Assembly: GCA_009926615.1 (NCBI GenBank)
Contig: RFOM01000004.1
Coordinates: 1-64,000 of the forward strand
Source: Pseudomonadota bacterium
Lineage (GTDB): Bacteria > Bdellovibrionota_B > Oligoflexia > Silvanigrellales > Silvanigrellaceae
DNA length: 64,000 nt
Reading direction: 5' to 3'
Positions 44,917-54,391 of this stretch are shown piece after piece. Made by a program: the position numbers and the translations under genes. The stretch's first letter is position 1; each line of letters opens with the position of its first letter. The notes beneath the pieces are model-generated. The model had not been told where the DNA came from and made no database searches. It worked only from the letters and a program-made list of their open reading frames with translations.

Positions 44917-47900
44917 TTAAAAGTTCGCGCCGATTCCGAGATGGTAGGCTCCGGGGAGAGGGAATAGACCAAAAAATTTGGAAGTGGAACGTCTTTTCAC
45001 GCATGCCGGGGCCTCGGCTGTACTTCCCACATCGGAAGGGATCAGACATGCGGCATTTTTATCGCTGTCCCCCGGCTCCCGCAGCGGGAAGCCCACGTCC
45101 ACGTTTATTGAAGCAAAATTCGGAATGATGTAGCGCAATCCCAATCCCGTTGAAATATAGCTGTTCAGGTAATACTTCTTGGCAAAGTCGACTGTTAGGG
45201 AGTCAACCGGCGCATCCCCGACGACCTGAGCCGACTTGAGCGCGCACTGGTCCTCGGACCCTGCGTCAAGGCCGTCCGGCCCGCCGCGCAGCCGTGCCTT
45301 TAAAATGGCCTGCTCGGAGGCCGTAAAAAATGCGGCTCCCGAATCAACAAACGCAGCAAACCCGAGACCGTCTGAAAGCCAGCGGGTCCTAAAACGCGCT
45401 TCGCTCTTGGCGTAGAGAACATTGGTCGCACCCACGGGCTTAAGGGTCGGCTGGCAGACGAGCGAAGGATTCGCTGCCGGAGGAGCAAAATTCAACCACA
45501 ACAGAGGACCGGGGGTAATTGCGCTGCTGGCCTCGGGAAAGCCCCGTACCAATGCGCGTCCTGCCAAGGTCGCTCTGCGGGAACTGGGTGCCGTCACAGA
45601 TTCGGCCCGCGGGTTGACGACATCAGACACCTTCAGAACGCCGAGGTTCAATGCGCCCGACAGACGGCCGTACAGTGGAAAAAACAGACTGGAGTCGGCA
45701 CTGAAACGATCGTACCGGACGTCGGAATAAAAACCGAAACGCGCATAGTTGGCAGCGACATCTATGAACAGCCCCCTTGTCGGCCACTCGATGCTGTCCC
45801 GCGTATCAACCGAGCCGCCTATCACCAACTCCCGAATTTTTACCGTCGGCCGCTCGAGAGCTTCAAGCGGTTTTACATCCTGACCGATGGCCTTAGACCA
45901 TTCGTGCAGAAAACGCGTGTGCAGAGTCAACATCCCTCTTGACAAAACAGGGCGCCACGTCACGCCCGTCTCCAAAGTTTCGAAATAACGATCTGTGAGT
46001 GACTGAGCAGACACCTCCGTTCCGGAGAGCAGGCTCCAGTCCAGCGGGGAAACATAATCACCGATACGCAGCAGCGGCTCAAGAAGTCCGAGTGCAACTT
46101 TCCAACCAAGAATCCGCTGATTGGTGAGCGCAGAATTCTGAAGCTTTTCCTGACTGAGTTCTGTGCTGGCAGTAAATCGCAATCCGTCTTTGCTCAAATT
46201 GTTTTTTGCATAATCGACGTTAAAACGATACCCGCTGCGTGTTCCGTAGCCGGGACTCAAACCAAGTGTGTAGCTCTCTTTGGCAGTCAGTCTGACGACG
46301 ATATCGAGGACTGAATCTTTTCTGTCGACCGCATCCGACGAAACGGGTTCGATCAGCACGGAGTCAAAAAGGTCATGCCTCAGGACACGAGTCCTTGCCG
46401 TTTCGAGCACGGCGGGCGTAAACAAATCACCTTCACGCAAACCGCTCTCCAGCAAAATTCTGTCCTGCTTTCCGAAAACATCACCCGAGGCGTAGATTTT
46501 GCCGATGCGAACCAGCGGTCCGGCATTCAAGTCGACGGTAATCTGGATGGGCCGGATCTCGCCCGACGGCGGAAGACTTTTGGTTGTCACTGCGATCTGG
46601 GCATACGCGTAGCCGGCATTCATAAGTTCAATTCGAACTTCGTCTTCAAGGGATTTAATTCTTTGCGAATTGACAGGCTGGCCGGGTTGAAGAATACGTT
46701 CCTGAAAATTGCCTGCAAGACTGAAATCAAAGGGCCTGCCCAGTATCGTCACATCCCGCAGAACAGATCTCAGTCCGGGCTTCACATCAAAGACAATCTG
46801 AACCGTTCTGCCGTCGTCCGAGAAACTCGCTACCGGATCCGCAACACGGACCTCGGAAAATCCCTCGTCAAGATAAACATTGACCAACCGCTCTTTGTAC
46901 TTGCCCAAAGACTCTTCGACAAAGGGAACAGCTCCCTGAAAAAGTCCGGGAGTCAATTCCAATTTATCAAGAACACTTTGCCGAGGAATCGGCAGTTCTC
47001 CGATAAATTTTACATCCCCGACAACAACAAGAGGACCCGTTTGTACAAAAAAACGGACGACCGAGTCACCGTTTGGATCTGTAAGCCTCGTTGGTCCCGT
47101 GATTATTGATGACGCGAAGCCGCGGTTGACAAAAATACGTCTCACCTCGGAGCGAAGCTCTTCGTCGGAGAGCGAAAGGACATCGTATGCAGAGATCTTT
47201 TCGCGAAACTCGGAGAGCACCTCGGAAATCACACCGGTCTGGCGGTTTACAACCTCAAGCCGGGTCCGCGGACCTCTGATATATCTGAGACGAACCGAAG
47301 CGCGCTCCTGATCGTCGGCCACGTCCATCGAGATCAGCGAAAGCTCACTCGCAAAATATCCTTCGGACAAAAGCCTCGAACGCTGTCGTTCAAGTATCTC
47401 CTCGATCGCCGATCTGTCGCACAGCGAGCTGACCTGAATCGGAATTGTAAAATAATCAAACAGCCCCTCGAACGGTTCGGTCTTGACCTCGGCAATTCTG
47501 CAGGGTGTCTGCAGACTGACCGGAAATGTGACTTTCAGATCTTTGTCCAGTCCGACTGCAACTTCCGCAACACCAACTTTTGCAGACCTGTAGCCGCGCT
47601 CAAAGACTTTCCTGAAAATGCTTTCCCTGTCGCGCTCTGCCTCTTCGCTGATGTAGGGCAAGCCGACCCGTGTCTTGAGCGCAGGACGAATCTGCTGCAT
47701 TTGTGTGGGCGTAAGTCCCTTGAATGTGACTTCTCCGACTTTCGGCAGCTTGTCTGCCACGACAACATATTCAGGTCCTGCAGCCGCGCTCCTTCGGAAC
47801 ACCATAATATTCTGAAAGCCGCCGCGCTGAAAAAGAATGCGCACCAGTTCGGACGGCAGATTCGATGCCGGAGTCTGCCTGACTGCGTCGGCAATATCAG

Positions 47901-48090
47901 AGGGCGGGTCCCAGAACTCTTTGTCAATGACATACTGAACCTTGGGTGCAAAACGCGGTGCATCCGACAAATCGGTTTGAGCGGAATAAGCAACGCGGCC
48001 TGCGGACAGCAAAATCACCGTCAGCAGCATCGCAACCCGAATCAACAGCAGATATTTCGGACGAAACCAAAAAATATTTCGCAACTTCAT
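44917..48090 (-). CDS. tamA: TamA-like Omp85 outer-membrane protein
   Basis: 1057 residues with an N-terminal signal (YLLLIRVAMLLTVILLSAGRVAYSA). It carries several POTRA-type repeats (about 45-570) and a C-terminal 16-strand Omp85 barrel ending in an aromatic residue (YHLGIGANF). The upstream tamB is overlapped by 4 bases (ATGA at 48087-48090), and the tamB-tamA order supports a translocation and assembly module that inserts outer-membrane proteins. It is longer than E. coli TamA (577 residues), with more POTRA-like repeats; BamA proteins are about 800. The SD GGAGG precedes the ATG. Confidence 0.88.
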   Translation of the reverse strand: MKLRNIFWFRPKYLLLIRVAMLLTVILLSAGRVAYSAQTDLSDAPRFAPKVQYVIDKEFWDPPSDIADAVRQTPASNLPSELVRILFQRGGFQNIMVFRRSAAAGPEYVVVADKLPKVGEVTFKGLTPTQMQQIRPALKTRVGLPYISEEAERDRESIFRKVFERGYRSAKVGVAEVAVGLDKDLKVTFPVSLQTPCRIAEVKTEPFEGLFDYFTIPIQVSSLCDRSAIEEILERQRSRLLSEGYFASELSLISMDVADDQERASVRLRYIRGPRTRLEVVNRQTGVISEVLSEFREKISAYDVLSLSDEELRSEVRRIFVNRGFASSIITGPTRLTDPNGDSVVRFFVQTGPLVVVGDVKFIGELPIPRQSVLDKLELTPGLFQGAVPFVEESLGKYKERLVNVYLDEGFSEVRVADPVASFSDDGRTVQIVFDVKPGLRSVLRDVTILGRPFDFSLAGNFQERILQPGQPVNSQRIKSLEDEVRIELMNAGYAYAQIAVTTKSLPPSGEIRPIQITVDLNAGPLVRIGKIYASGDVFGKQDRILLESGLREGDLFTPAVLETARTRVLRHDLFDSVLIEPVSSDAVDRKDSVLDIVVRLTAKESYTLGLSPGYGTRSGYRFNVDYAKNNLSKDGLRFTASTELSQEKLQNSALTNQRILGWKVALGLLEPLLRIGDYVSPLDWSLLSGTEVSAQSLTDRYFETLETGVTWRPVLSRGMLTLHTRFLHEWSKAIGQDVKPLEALERPTVKIRELVIGGSVDTRDSIEWPTRGLFIDVAANYARFGFYSDVRYDRFSADSSLFFPLYGRLSGALNLGVLKVSDVVNPRAESVTAPSSRRATLAGRALVRGFPEASSAITPGPLLWLNFAPPAANPSLVCQPTLKPVGATNVLYAKSEARFRTRWLSDGLGFAAFVDSGAAFFTASEQAILKARLRGGPDGLDAGSEDQCALKSAQVVGDAPVDSLTVDFAKKYYLNSYISTGLGLRYIIPNFASINVDVGFPLREPGDSDKNAACLIPSDVGSTAEAPACVKRRSTSKFFGLFPLPGAYHLGIGANF

Positions 48091-48572
48091 TTTCCTCCGA
48101 ACTGGAATCTGAAGCCGCCTGAAAATTCAAGATAAGAACCAACCGGTGAGGAACGTCTGTCGAATCCGCCGACAAAGTTGACACTTTCGTTCACAAAAAT
48201 CGTACCGGTCAATGATTGCTTCTTCGTTTCATAATCGAGGCCGAGATTGAATTTCTCGCCCAAATCGCGGCTTGCCCTTGCGCGAAGGCTGCTCTGGCCG
48301 CCGTCAATAATCGGCTGAAGCTCGAACCTGTCCACAAACCCGCGGGTAATTTTGGAAACAGCCTGACTCAGCGGATCATCAAACATCCCGACGACCTGAT
48401 TGAACAACGCCTGTGTCACAGCCGTCTGAGTCGTCTCGGAAGGCCCGCGGCCCGTTGAAATCATTCGAATCAATGCAGGACGGGACAGAGGATTGCCGTC
48501 CGGCCCCGTTGACGGATCGCTCCAAATGTTAAGCCTCGGTTTTGAGAATGGTCCTTCCGCTCCCACAAACAC
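48087..48572 (-). CDS. tamB: C-terminal fragment of TamB, separated by frameshift
   Basis: 161 residues starting at GTG 48572 (FVGAEGPF) and continuing the TamB/DUF490 tail: GPFSKPRLNIWSDPS, DDPLSQAVSKI and ending EFSGGFRFQFGGK, a typical outer-membrane-facing terminus. It is in another frame from the main tamB ORF, and the reading continues if the frame shifts at about 48582-48592 (DKYNVFVGAEG would precede it). The GTG itself lacks a proper ribosome site. It is therefore probably not an independent gene but the 3' end of a broken or shifted tamB. Confidence 0.7.
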   Translation of the reverse strand: MFVGAEGPFSKPRLNIWSDPSTGPDGNPLSRPALIRMISTGRGPSETTQTAVTQALFNQVVGMFDDPLSQAVSKITRGFVDRFELQPIIDGGQSSLRARASRDLGEKFNLGLDYETKKQSLTGTIFVNESVNFVGGFDRRSSPVGSYLEFSGGFRFQFGGK

Positions 48573-51500
48573 ATTGTATTTGTCGATGCGTGTGCATCAA
48601 TTCGGGGTTCTATTTTTACGATATTGTCAAAAATTGCGTCTGCACGCGTGACCTCAAACCTCGTCTTCAGAAGATTCAGCACACCGTTGTCGAGCCGCAC
48701 CTGACCGGCAAGAACAGGTTCAATATCAGTGCCCGAGACCCGCACGGCAGACGAAACCCGCCCTCGGATACAATTGCTCTGCAACGCAAAACTGTTGTCA
48801 GCCTCGATGGCAAGATTCAACAGAACAAGCGGCTGCAGGGGCTTTGCAATTGAAGCTTCCGAACGCGATCCGCCTGAACGGATCATGTCCTGACAGGTTG
48901 CATCGCGGTAGGCGCGGCCCTTGGGAATACGAATTTCCCCGTTGAGGGAATACGGACGTTTGCTCCCTGTAAATTCAACCTGACCGTCAATGGTGGTCTC
49001 AACAGTCTCAAAAAAATCCTGAGGCCAGCGGAACTGTGCCGACCTCAAATTGGCGCGCAGCGAAATTTTCGGTTCTGCTTTCTCGGAGCGGCTGTCATTG
49101 AGAAAATCGACAGTGCCGACGAGGTCGACTTGTCCGTTGCCTTTCGTGCCTGTCAAAGACGGAATTTCGAGCCGCGAATCCCTCAACAGAAGCCGGCCGT
49201 TGATCGAACTCAGCGGCGGAGACAAATATTTTCCGGCAAGCTGTACATTTTCGACCTGTGCATCCATCCCAATCGCAGAGCCTTCGCTGTCCGACTCGAA
49301 ATTTCCCTTCACGTAAATCATCCCCGATGCCTGTGTCACAACGTCGGTAAGCTGAGATATAATTGCTGCATCGATGGAACTTTCCAGCGTTCCGGAAAAA
49401 CTGCCCGACGCAGGCCGAAAATTGATTCGCGAGCGCAGCTGACCGCTGGAGCCCTTGAGGCTGACCTGCGGAACAGAGAGCATTCCGCTGTCGAAACTGA
49501 CTCCAACCGGTGCCGTCAGTTGAAATGATTCTTTGCCGACCTGAATTCGAACCTTGTCAACCGTGCCTGAGCCTTTGAAATCGTCCAAAACAGCTATTCC
49601 CGCATCGGCAATTTCCTTGAGGCCGGGGGCATTGAGAACAAAATTGGAAGATACGTCGCCTGAAATTTTCGTGCCGTTCTTTTGGAGCTGAGGAAGATAT
49701 TTAAAAATCTCGAATGATCTTAAACTGGCAAAAATCTGTGTCGATTTTTCAAAACCGTGATCAAGAATCAATCGTGCCTGCACCTGTTCGTAAAGACCGG
49801 AGAGAATTAAATTCAATGGTCCGCCCGAATGGGATGCGGCACTGATTGCCAAAGAACCGATGGGATTTCCGAACACCTGCAGACTGTCCAGCCGTCCCGC
49901 AGCGGACACTTCCCAATCTTTCAAACCACCCTGCAGAGTTCCGCGCAGGTCAAGAACACCCGTTAACGCGTTGCCTTCCTCTGCCTTCACCCGCAAGGGA
50001 ACCGACTGAACATCAAGCCGGAGCGACAATGAATTTTTGGAAATATTCTCTATCTCAAAAATTGCTTTTGACGATGCAATACCGGATGGCCGCTGAGTTT
50101 TTCCGGCAGCCGGAACATCAGTTTCAGCTCCAACCGCAGGGTTGCTGAAAAACAGCCGGCTTCCCGAACACCAGCCTTGCCTGCACAGCAGTGAAGCCTG
50201 AACATCCGAAGCAGAGAATTCAGGATGAACCAGATTTCTGATTCGTGCTCTGATTTCAAGGTCGGCCTTTTGCAGGTCACGCAGATTGCCCTTCATCCGG
50301 AATCGCGAAAAGTTAAGATTGCCCGCTGTCTTTCCGGCCAGTTCGCGTCCCCGCTTACCGGAAGCTTTCAGAGCATCGGAAACTTGGCCGCTGAAAGACG
50401 CATCAACTTCAATTTTTCGACTCGCAAATCCAAGTTCAAAATTCTTCACAACCAGACTTGGGCGTTGTTCATCGCCGGACAGCCAAGCTTCTGCATTCTT
50501 AATTTTCATCCCGCCCGTGTTTATCTCGATTTGAGCTCCGACCCGAGGGATCTCAAGTCCGAAGACAACGGAATCATTTAGTTGTGTGTCAGCCCTGAAA
50601 ACAACCGGATTGTTTGCCGACGATAAAATTGTTCCGCGCAGACTCATTTCTCCGTCGATTTCTTCTCCTGCAAAATAAGAAACAAGAGATGCGGGAGCGT
50701 TTTGCACGTAAAACCGAAATTCGTTTCGTGACGTGTCATAATCCAAAAGACCCTTTTCAAGATTGATAAGAGTTTCAGCTCCTTCGTTTCCGTTTTCGCA
50801 ACCGGCTCCGGAGCCGGCGAAGGACATGTGGTGAGCGTCACTGTCTATCCTGAGCCGGACAACACAACGGGGCAGATTTCGGACGTTTGGTTCAAATGAA
50901 GGTACTTTCATTTGCGTGGCATCGACTTGTCCGGCAATAATGAGCTTGAAGCCCTTTTTTTCGCCTGCGTTGATTTCACCGCCGACCAGCAGTTCCGGTG
51001 TATCCATCTGAAAGTTTATAACCTCCGACGGAACGTTGATACCGGCCATCAGCTCTGTGAACGGTAAATTTTTGATACGGGCCGTATTGTGAAAGGGCAT
51101 TTTACCGGTGAGGTTAAATTCTCCCGACGCATCAATCTGTGCACCCGAGGGCGTTTTGATATCGGCGTTCCTGTACGCGAGCTGTTGGTCGCCGTATTGA
51201 ATTTCAGCAGTTCCGGAATAGATATCGAATCCGGATAAATTGACGGTCGTCCATGACAGCCGGCCGTGAATCTGAGGCCTCAGGTCAATGCCGGAATCCT
51301 TGACCGATGTGCCGGCCGACAGCGGATTCAGATAAACACCCGCTTTGAAATTTCCGGAGCCCTGAAGTCCTGCAAGATGAAACCATGGAGTCGAATTCGC
51401 CGATCCGTCAAGCTTCAGATTGTAATTGAGTACGGTAAAATCGGGTCCAAAATTGATCTGTCCGCTGGACATCCAGTCACCGTAGCCGCCGCGCAGCCCC

Positions 51501-52213
51501 AGACGTTCAATGCGGGCAACGCCGGACGGAGACATTTCCGCATTGAGTTCCGCCGTATCAAGCAATAGAGTTTTCGAGCAGGGTTCATCGCCGCTCAGGC
51601 AAATATTCGAACTGCCGAATTCTGAAAGTAAAGTAACTCCGCTGCGCGCTTCATCCGGAGCAATCTTGAGAAACATGCTTTTTATGGAGACATCAACGGT
51701 GCGGCGGGTTGCAGTATCAAGAAATATGTGACCGTTTTTCAGTTCAATCTGACGTCCGAGATACTTTTTCGAAAAATCCAGAATTTCTGCTATTGTCGTG
51801 GCCTTGCCCTCTGACTTTTTGTTCGGGTCGGAGAACTTTCTGAATACAGCCAAATCCGTGCGCCAGTCTTCAAGAACAACAAACTTCAGGGACGGCAGCC
51901 AATTGTCCGAGAGTTTCCAGATATCATATCCGACGACAAAGCGACCGGCCGTGAAAACCTCAGGCGGCTTCTGTGTTGTTTTTTCAAGCAGCGAAATCTT
52001 CGTAACGGAGAGTTTGCTTTCAAGCAGGTTCAGCGTGACTTCACCTGTGGAAATTTCCAGACCGTACTTCGCAAGCTGATCGTTCAGCTTGCCGCGGAAC
52101 CATTCATGAACAAACGGATTGTTGAGGACAAGAAAGGCAATGCTGTTTGCAGCAAAAAATATTGCAGCAGAGAGGAACAGAATTCGCCTTATCAGTCTGC
52201 TGAGAAGCTCCAT
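48470..52213 (-). CDS. tamB: TamB (AsmA-like / DUF490), main part
   Basis: 1247 residues in one frame. A short N-terminal cytoplasmic end and one transmembrane helix (about 11-33) are followed by a long beta-helical AsmA/TamB repeat region and the start of the C-terminal DUF490 domain (GEIRIPKGRAYRD, RVSGTDIEPVLAGQVRLDNG). TamB bridges inner and outer membrane with TamA and supports lipid or protein transport. Near 48585 the frame leaves the family sequence, ending with about 35 unrelated residues (NTMCLWERKDHSQNRG). The missing tail is found in the overlapping ORF 48087-48572. It starts 2 bases after the preceding stop. Confidence 0.88.
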   Translation of the reverse strand: MELLSRLIRRILFLSAAIFFAANSIAFLVLNNPFVHEWFRGKLNDQLAKYGLEISTGEVTLNLLESKLSVTKISLLEKTTQKPPEVFTAGRFVVGYDIWKLSDNWLPSLKFVVLEDWRTDLAVFRKFSDPNKKSEGKATTIAEILDFSKKYLGRQIELKNGHIFLDTATRRTVDVSIKSMFLKIAPDEARSGVTLLSEFGSSNICLSGDEPCSKTLLLDTAELNAEMSPSGVARIERLGLRGGYGDWMSSGQINFGPDFTVLNYNLKLDGSANSTPWFHLAGLQGSGNFKAGVYLNPLSAGTSVKDSGIDLRPQIHGRLSWTTVNLSGFDIYSGTAEIQYGDQQLAYRNADIKTPSGAQIDASGEFNLTGKMPFHNTARIKNLPFTELMAGINVPSEVINFQMDTPELLVGGEINAGEKKGFKLIIAGQVDATQMKVPSFEPNVRNLPRCVVRLRIDSDAHHMSFAGSGAGCENGNEGAETLINLEKGLLDYDTSRNEFRFYVQNAPASLVSYFAGEEIDGEMSLRGTILSSANNPVVFRADTQLNDSVVFGLEIPRVGAQIEINTGGMKIKNAEAWLSGDEQRPSLVVKNFELGFASRKIEVDASFSGQVSDALKASGKRGRELAGKTAGNLNFSRFRMKGNLRDLQKADLEIRARIRNLVHPEFSASDVQASLLCRQGWCSGSRLFFSNPAVGAETDVPAAGKTQRPSGIASSKAIFEIENISKNSLSLRLDVQSVPLRVKAEEGNALTGVLDLRGTLQGGLKDWEVSAAGRLDSLQVFGNPIGSLAISAASHSGGPLNLILSGLYEQVQARLILDHGFEKSTQIFASLRSFEIFKYLPQLQKNGTKISGDVSSNFVLNAPGLKEIADAGIAVLDDFKGSGTVDKVRIQVGKESFQLTAPVGVSFDSGMLSVPQVSLKGSSGQLRSRINFRPASGSFSGTLESSIDAAIISQLTDVVTQASGMIYVKGNFESDSEGSAIGMDAQVENVQLAGKYLSPPLSSINGRLLLRDSRLEIPSLTGTKGNGQVDLVGTVDFLNDSRSEKAEPKISLRANLRSAQFRWPQDFFETVETTIDGQVEFTGSKRPYSLNGEIRIPKGRAYRDATCQDMIRSGGSRSEASIAKPLQPLVLLNLAIEADNSFALQSNCIRGRVSSAVRVSGTDIEPVLAGQVRLDNGVLNLLKTRFEVTRADAIFDNIVKIEPRIDAHASTNTMCLWERKDHSQNRGLTFGAIRQRGRTAILCPVLH

Positions 52214-52215
52214 AT

Positions 52216-53400
52216 TCAGGACGCCCCGCCGGACGAACGTTTGACAAACAGTCGCTCAAACAGCTTTTCTGCTTCCCCGTGGTCCTCCGAGTCTTTGATG
52301 ATCTTGTACAATATGATGACCACCTTTGTCGTATCTGCCTCGTCTATGACCTTCATCGTCATCAGCAGATTTACGTATGCGACAAGGCCTGCAAGGTTTG
52401 AACTGAATCCTGTTGCAAATTTAAGCCATCCGCGATCGTAGGATCCCCGTTCCAAAAACAGCTCAAAAAGGTTTACGTCCGCGCTCTCTGCAATTGACTG
52501 ATTTTCCGCGGGCTGTTCCTGAATGGCCGATTCGCTTGCCACATATCGCGGGATATCTTCGGGCAGGATTGCTGCCGGTTGGGGTATGAATTGATTCAAT
52601 TCTTCCGTTTCTTCCGCTTTTTTTGCGACAGGTACAAAGGATTCGGCGAACGTATCGTCTCTTGATTCGGGTCTGCTGATGAGAGTGCCTGAAGCTTTCT
52701 CAACAGGAGAATCGGCCTGAGCAGCGGTAAAATCTATTTCGAAGACGGAATGACTCTTGGAGATTGCCGGTTCTGCAGGCCGCGAGGCCGTCTCTTCAGG
52801 CGGGACATCGGGAATTATGTTTGCAGTTCTGTCATCCTGCGGCCTGAACATAACGATCTCTTTTGCCAGAAAATCGTCTGACGGACTGTCTTTGAGCAGA
52901 TGGTCGTGGACGTGCGCGGCCGTCTGCAGCACCGGCTCAGGACTTTCGATCGCAGGCGACACAACGGAGGGCACTTCGGATACAAATGCTGCTTTCTGCG
53001 ATGCATCGAAAGTCTTGTCCGCATAGGGATCGCTCCGGACCGTATGTGTTGATATCTGAGATACGGATTGATTGACCGGACTGACCGCCGTGGCATTCGT
53101 CAGCGTTGCGAGAAATTCTGCGACCCGTTGTTCGGCAGCCCAGCGCCCTCGTCTTCTGAACACTTCTCTGGTCACTTTGAGTGTCGTCGGGTGACGAGGT
53201 GCCAGCAGGAGTGCCAAACGGAGAATATGCAATCCCGCGATCGGCTGAACAGGAAGGATGCGCACGGCACACTCGGTCAGGAGGCCTGACTGCTCCACGG
53301 GGTTCTGCATTGTGCGGCAAATGCACAACAGGCCCGCGGCCAAATCGCCGCGAACGGGATTTTGTTCCAAACCATCAAGAAGTTGTTTCCATTGGCTCAC
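52216..53400 (-). CDS. Hypothetical protein with helical ends (394 aa)
   Basis: GTG start at 53400 with GAGGG upstream. Residues 1-120 are helical and TPR/HEAT-like (LLDGLEQNPVRGDLAAGLL, LRLALLLAPRHPTTLKVTRE). A long polar, Ala/Glu/Ser-rich segment (about 120-290) is probably disordered. The last about 90 residues return to helices (KFATGFSSNLAGLVAYVNLL, VVIILYKIIKDSEDHGEAEK). No signal peptide, so it should be cytosolic. It is the first gene of the minus-strand run and is 2 bases from tamB. I recognise no family. Confidence 0.72.
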   Translation of the reverse strand: MSQWKQLLDGLEQNPVRGDLAAGLLCICRTMQNPVEQSGLLTECAVRILPVQPIAGLHILRLALLLAPRHPTTLKVTREVFRRRGRWAAEQRVAEFLATLTNATAVSPVNQSVSQISTHTVRSDPYADKTFDASQKAAFVSEVPSVVSPAIESPEPVLQTAAHVHDHLLKDSPSDDFLAKEIVMFRPQDDRTANIIPDVPPEETASRPAEPAISKSHSVFEIDFTAAQADSPVEKASGTLISRPESRDDTFAESFVPVAKKAEETEELNQFIPQPAAILPEDIPRYVASESAIQEQPAENQSIAESADVNLFELFLERGSYDRGWLKFATGFSSNLAGLVAYVNLLMTMKVIDEADTTKVVIILYKIIKDSEDHGEAEKLFERLFVKRSSGGAS

Positions 53401-53465
53401 AGCGTCTGCGCCCTCGCGGGTATTTTAGCACCAGCCTTCGGAACAGAGCTGCCCAGCGCAAAATT

Positions 53466-53494
53466 TTGACCTCCATAGCCTGTTTTGTTAAGAA
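53466..53494 (+). promoter_or_regulatory. Candidate promoter of accD-folC-lptD
   Basis: TTGACC (53466-53471) and TAAGAA (53489-53494) are separated by 17 bases, 30 bases before the accD ATG. The -35 matches well; the -10 is weak. Confidence 0.45.
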
Positions 53495-53524
53495 GCAGCG
53501 GTATTTCAACATGGAGGAAACACC

Positions 53525-54391
53525 ATGGGCTGGCTTTCAAGGGAACCCGCGCGTCTTCAGGAATCGTCCGAGAAAAAGGCGATTCCAAGTGGGGTGTGGG
53601 AAAAGTGTTCCTCCTGCAATGAAATTGTACTTATGACAGATTTCGAGGAAAACCATCGGGTCTGCCCGAGTTGCGGCTTCCACGCCCGTCTCCCCGGCGA
53701 GGATCGCGTTGAACTCCTCATTGATCGCGAAACTTTTTATGAATGGGATCATGACCTCTCCAGCGCCGACCCGCTGGAATTCAACGACGGCCGTTCGTAT
53801 CACGAACGCCTCAAGAATCTTTGGAAAAAAACCAGACGCTACGATGCCATCATCACAGGTGCCGGTCTGCTCGAAGGACGTGAAGTCGCACTCGGTGTGC
53901 TCGACTTCACGTGGATGGGCGGCAGCATGGGAACAGTCGTCGGAGAGCGTATCCGAAGGCTCTTTGCCCGAGCCCGTGCACACCGGATGCCCGTTATTCT
54001 TGTTAGTTCAAGCGGCGGGGCACGGATGCATGAAGGCCTCCTGTCGCTGATGCAAATGGCAAAAACGTGCGCCGCGGTTGCGCAGCACAGGGAAGCCGGA
54101 CTGCCCTTTATTTCGGTGATGTGCGATCCGACCACGGGCGGAGTTGCGGCGAGTTATGCGATGCTCGGGGACATTAATCTGGCCGAGCCAAAGGCAACCA
54201 TCGGTTTCGCGGGACGGCGCGTCATTGAAACCACCATCCGTCAAAAGCTTCCTGATGACTTTCAAACTGCCGAATTCTTGCTCAATCACGGAATGGTCGA
54301 CAGAATAGTCAAGCGCAGCGAAATGAAGGAAACGATCAATCGCATGCTTGCGATCCTGTGTGCACCGCAGGACCTCACGCACCCTACATGA
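53525..54391 (+). CDS. accD: Acetyl-CoA carboxylase carboxyltransferase subunit beta
   Basis: 288 residues. The zinc ribbon has Cys28, Cys31, Cys47 and Cys50 (CSSC ... CPSC), the carboxyltransferase core includes GVLDFTWMGGSMGTVVGE, VSSSGGARMHEG, CDPTTGGVAASYAMLGD and GFAGRRVIE, all family motifs. With AccA it transfers carboxyl from carboxybiotin to acetyl-CoA, giving malonyl-CoA for fatty acids. SD GGAGG precedes the ATG. Its stop overlaps the folC ATG (ATGA), a common accD-folC pair. The linkage may couple lipid supply to the downstream lptD. Confidence 0.97.
   Translation: MGWLSREPARLQESSEKKAIPSGVWEKCSSCNEIVLMTDFEENHRVCPSCGFHARLPGEDRVELLIDRETFYEWDHDLSSADPLEFNDGRSYHERLKNLWKKTRRYDAIITGAGLLEGREVALGVLDFTWMGGSMGTVVGERIRRLFARARAHRMPVILVSSSGGARMHEGLLSLMQMAKTCAAVAQHREAGLPFISVMCDPTTGGVAASYAMLGDINLAEPKATIGFAGRRVIETTIRQKLPDDFQTAEFLLNHGMVDRIVKRSEMKETINRMLAILCAPQDLTHPT

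Noticed and set aside
46375..47109. 244-residue ORF antisense to tamA
   Set aside because: No ribosome site and no recognisable motifs; tamA is supported by domain content and coupling.
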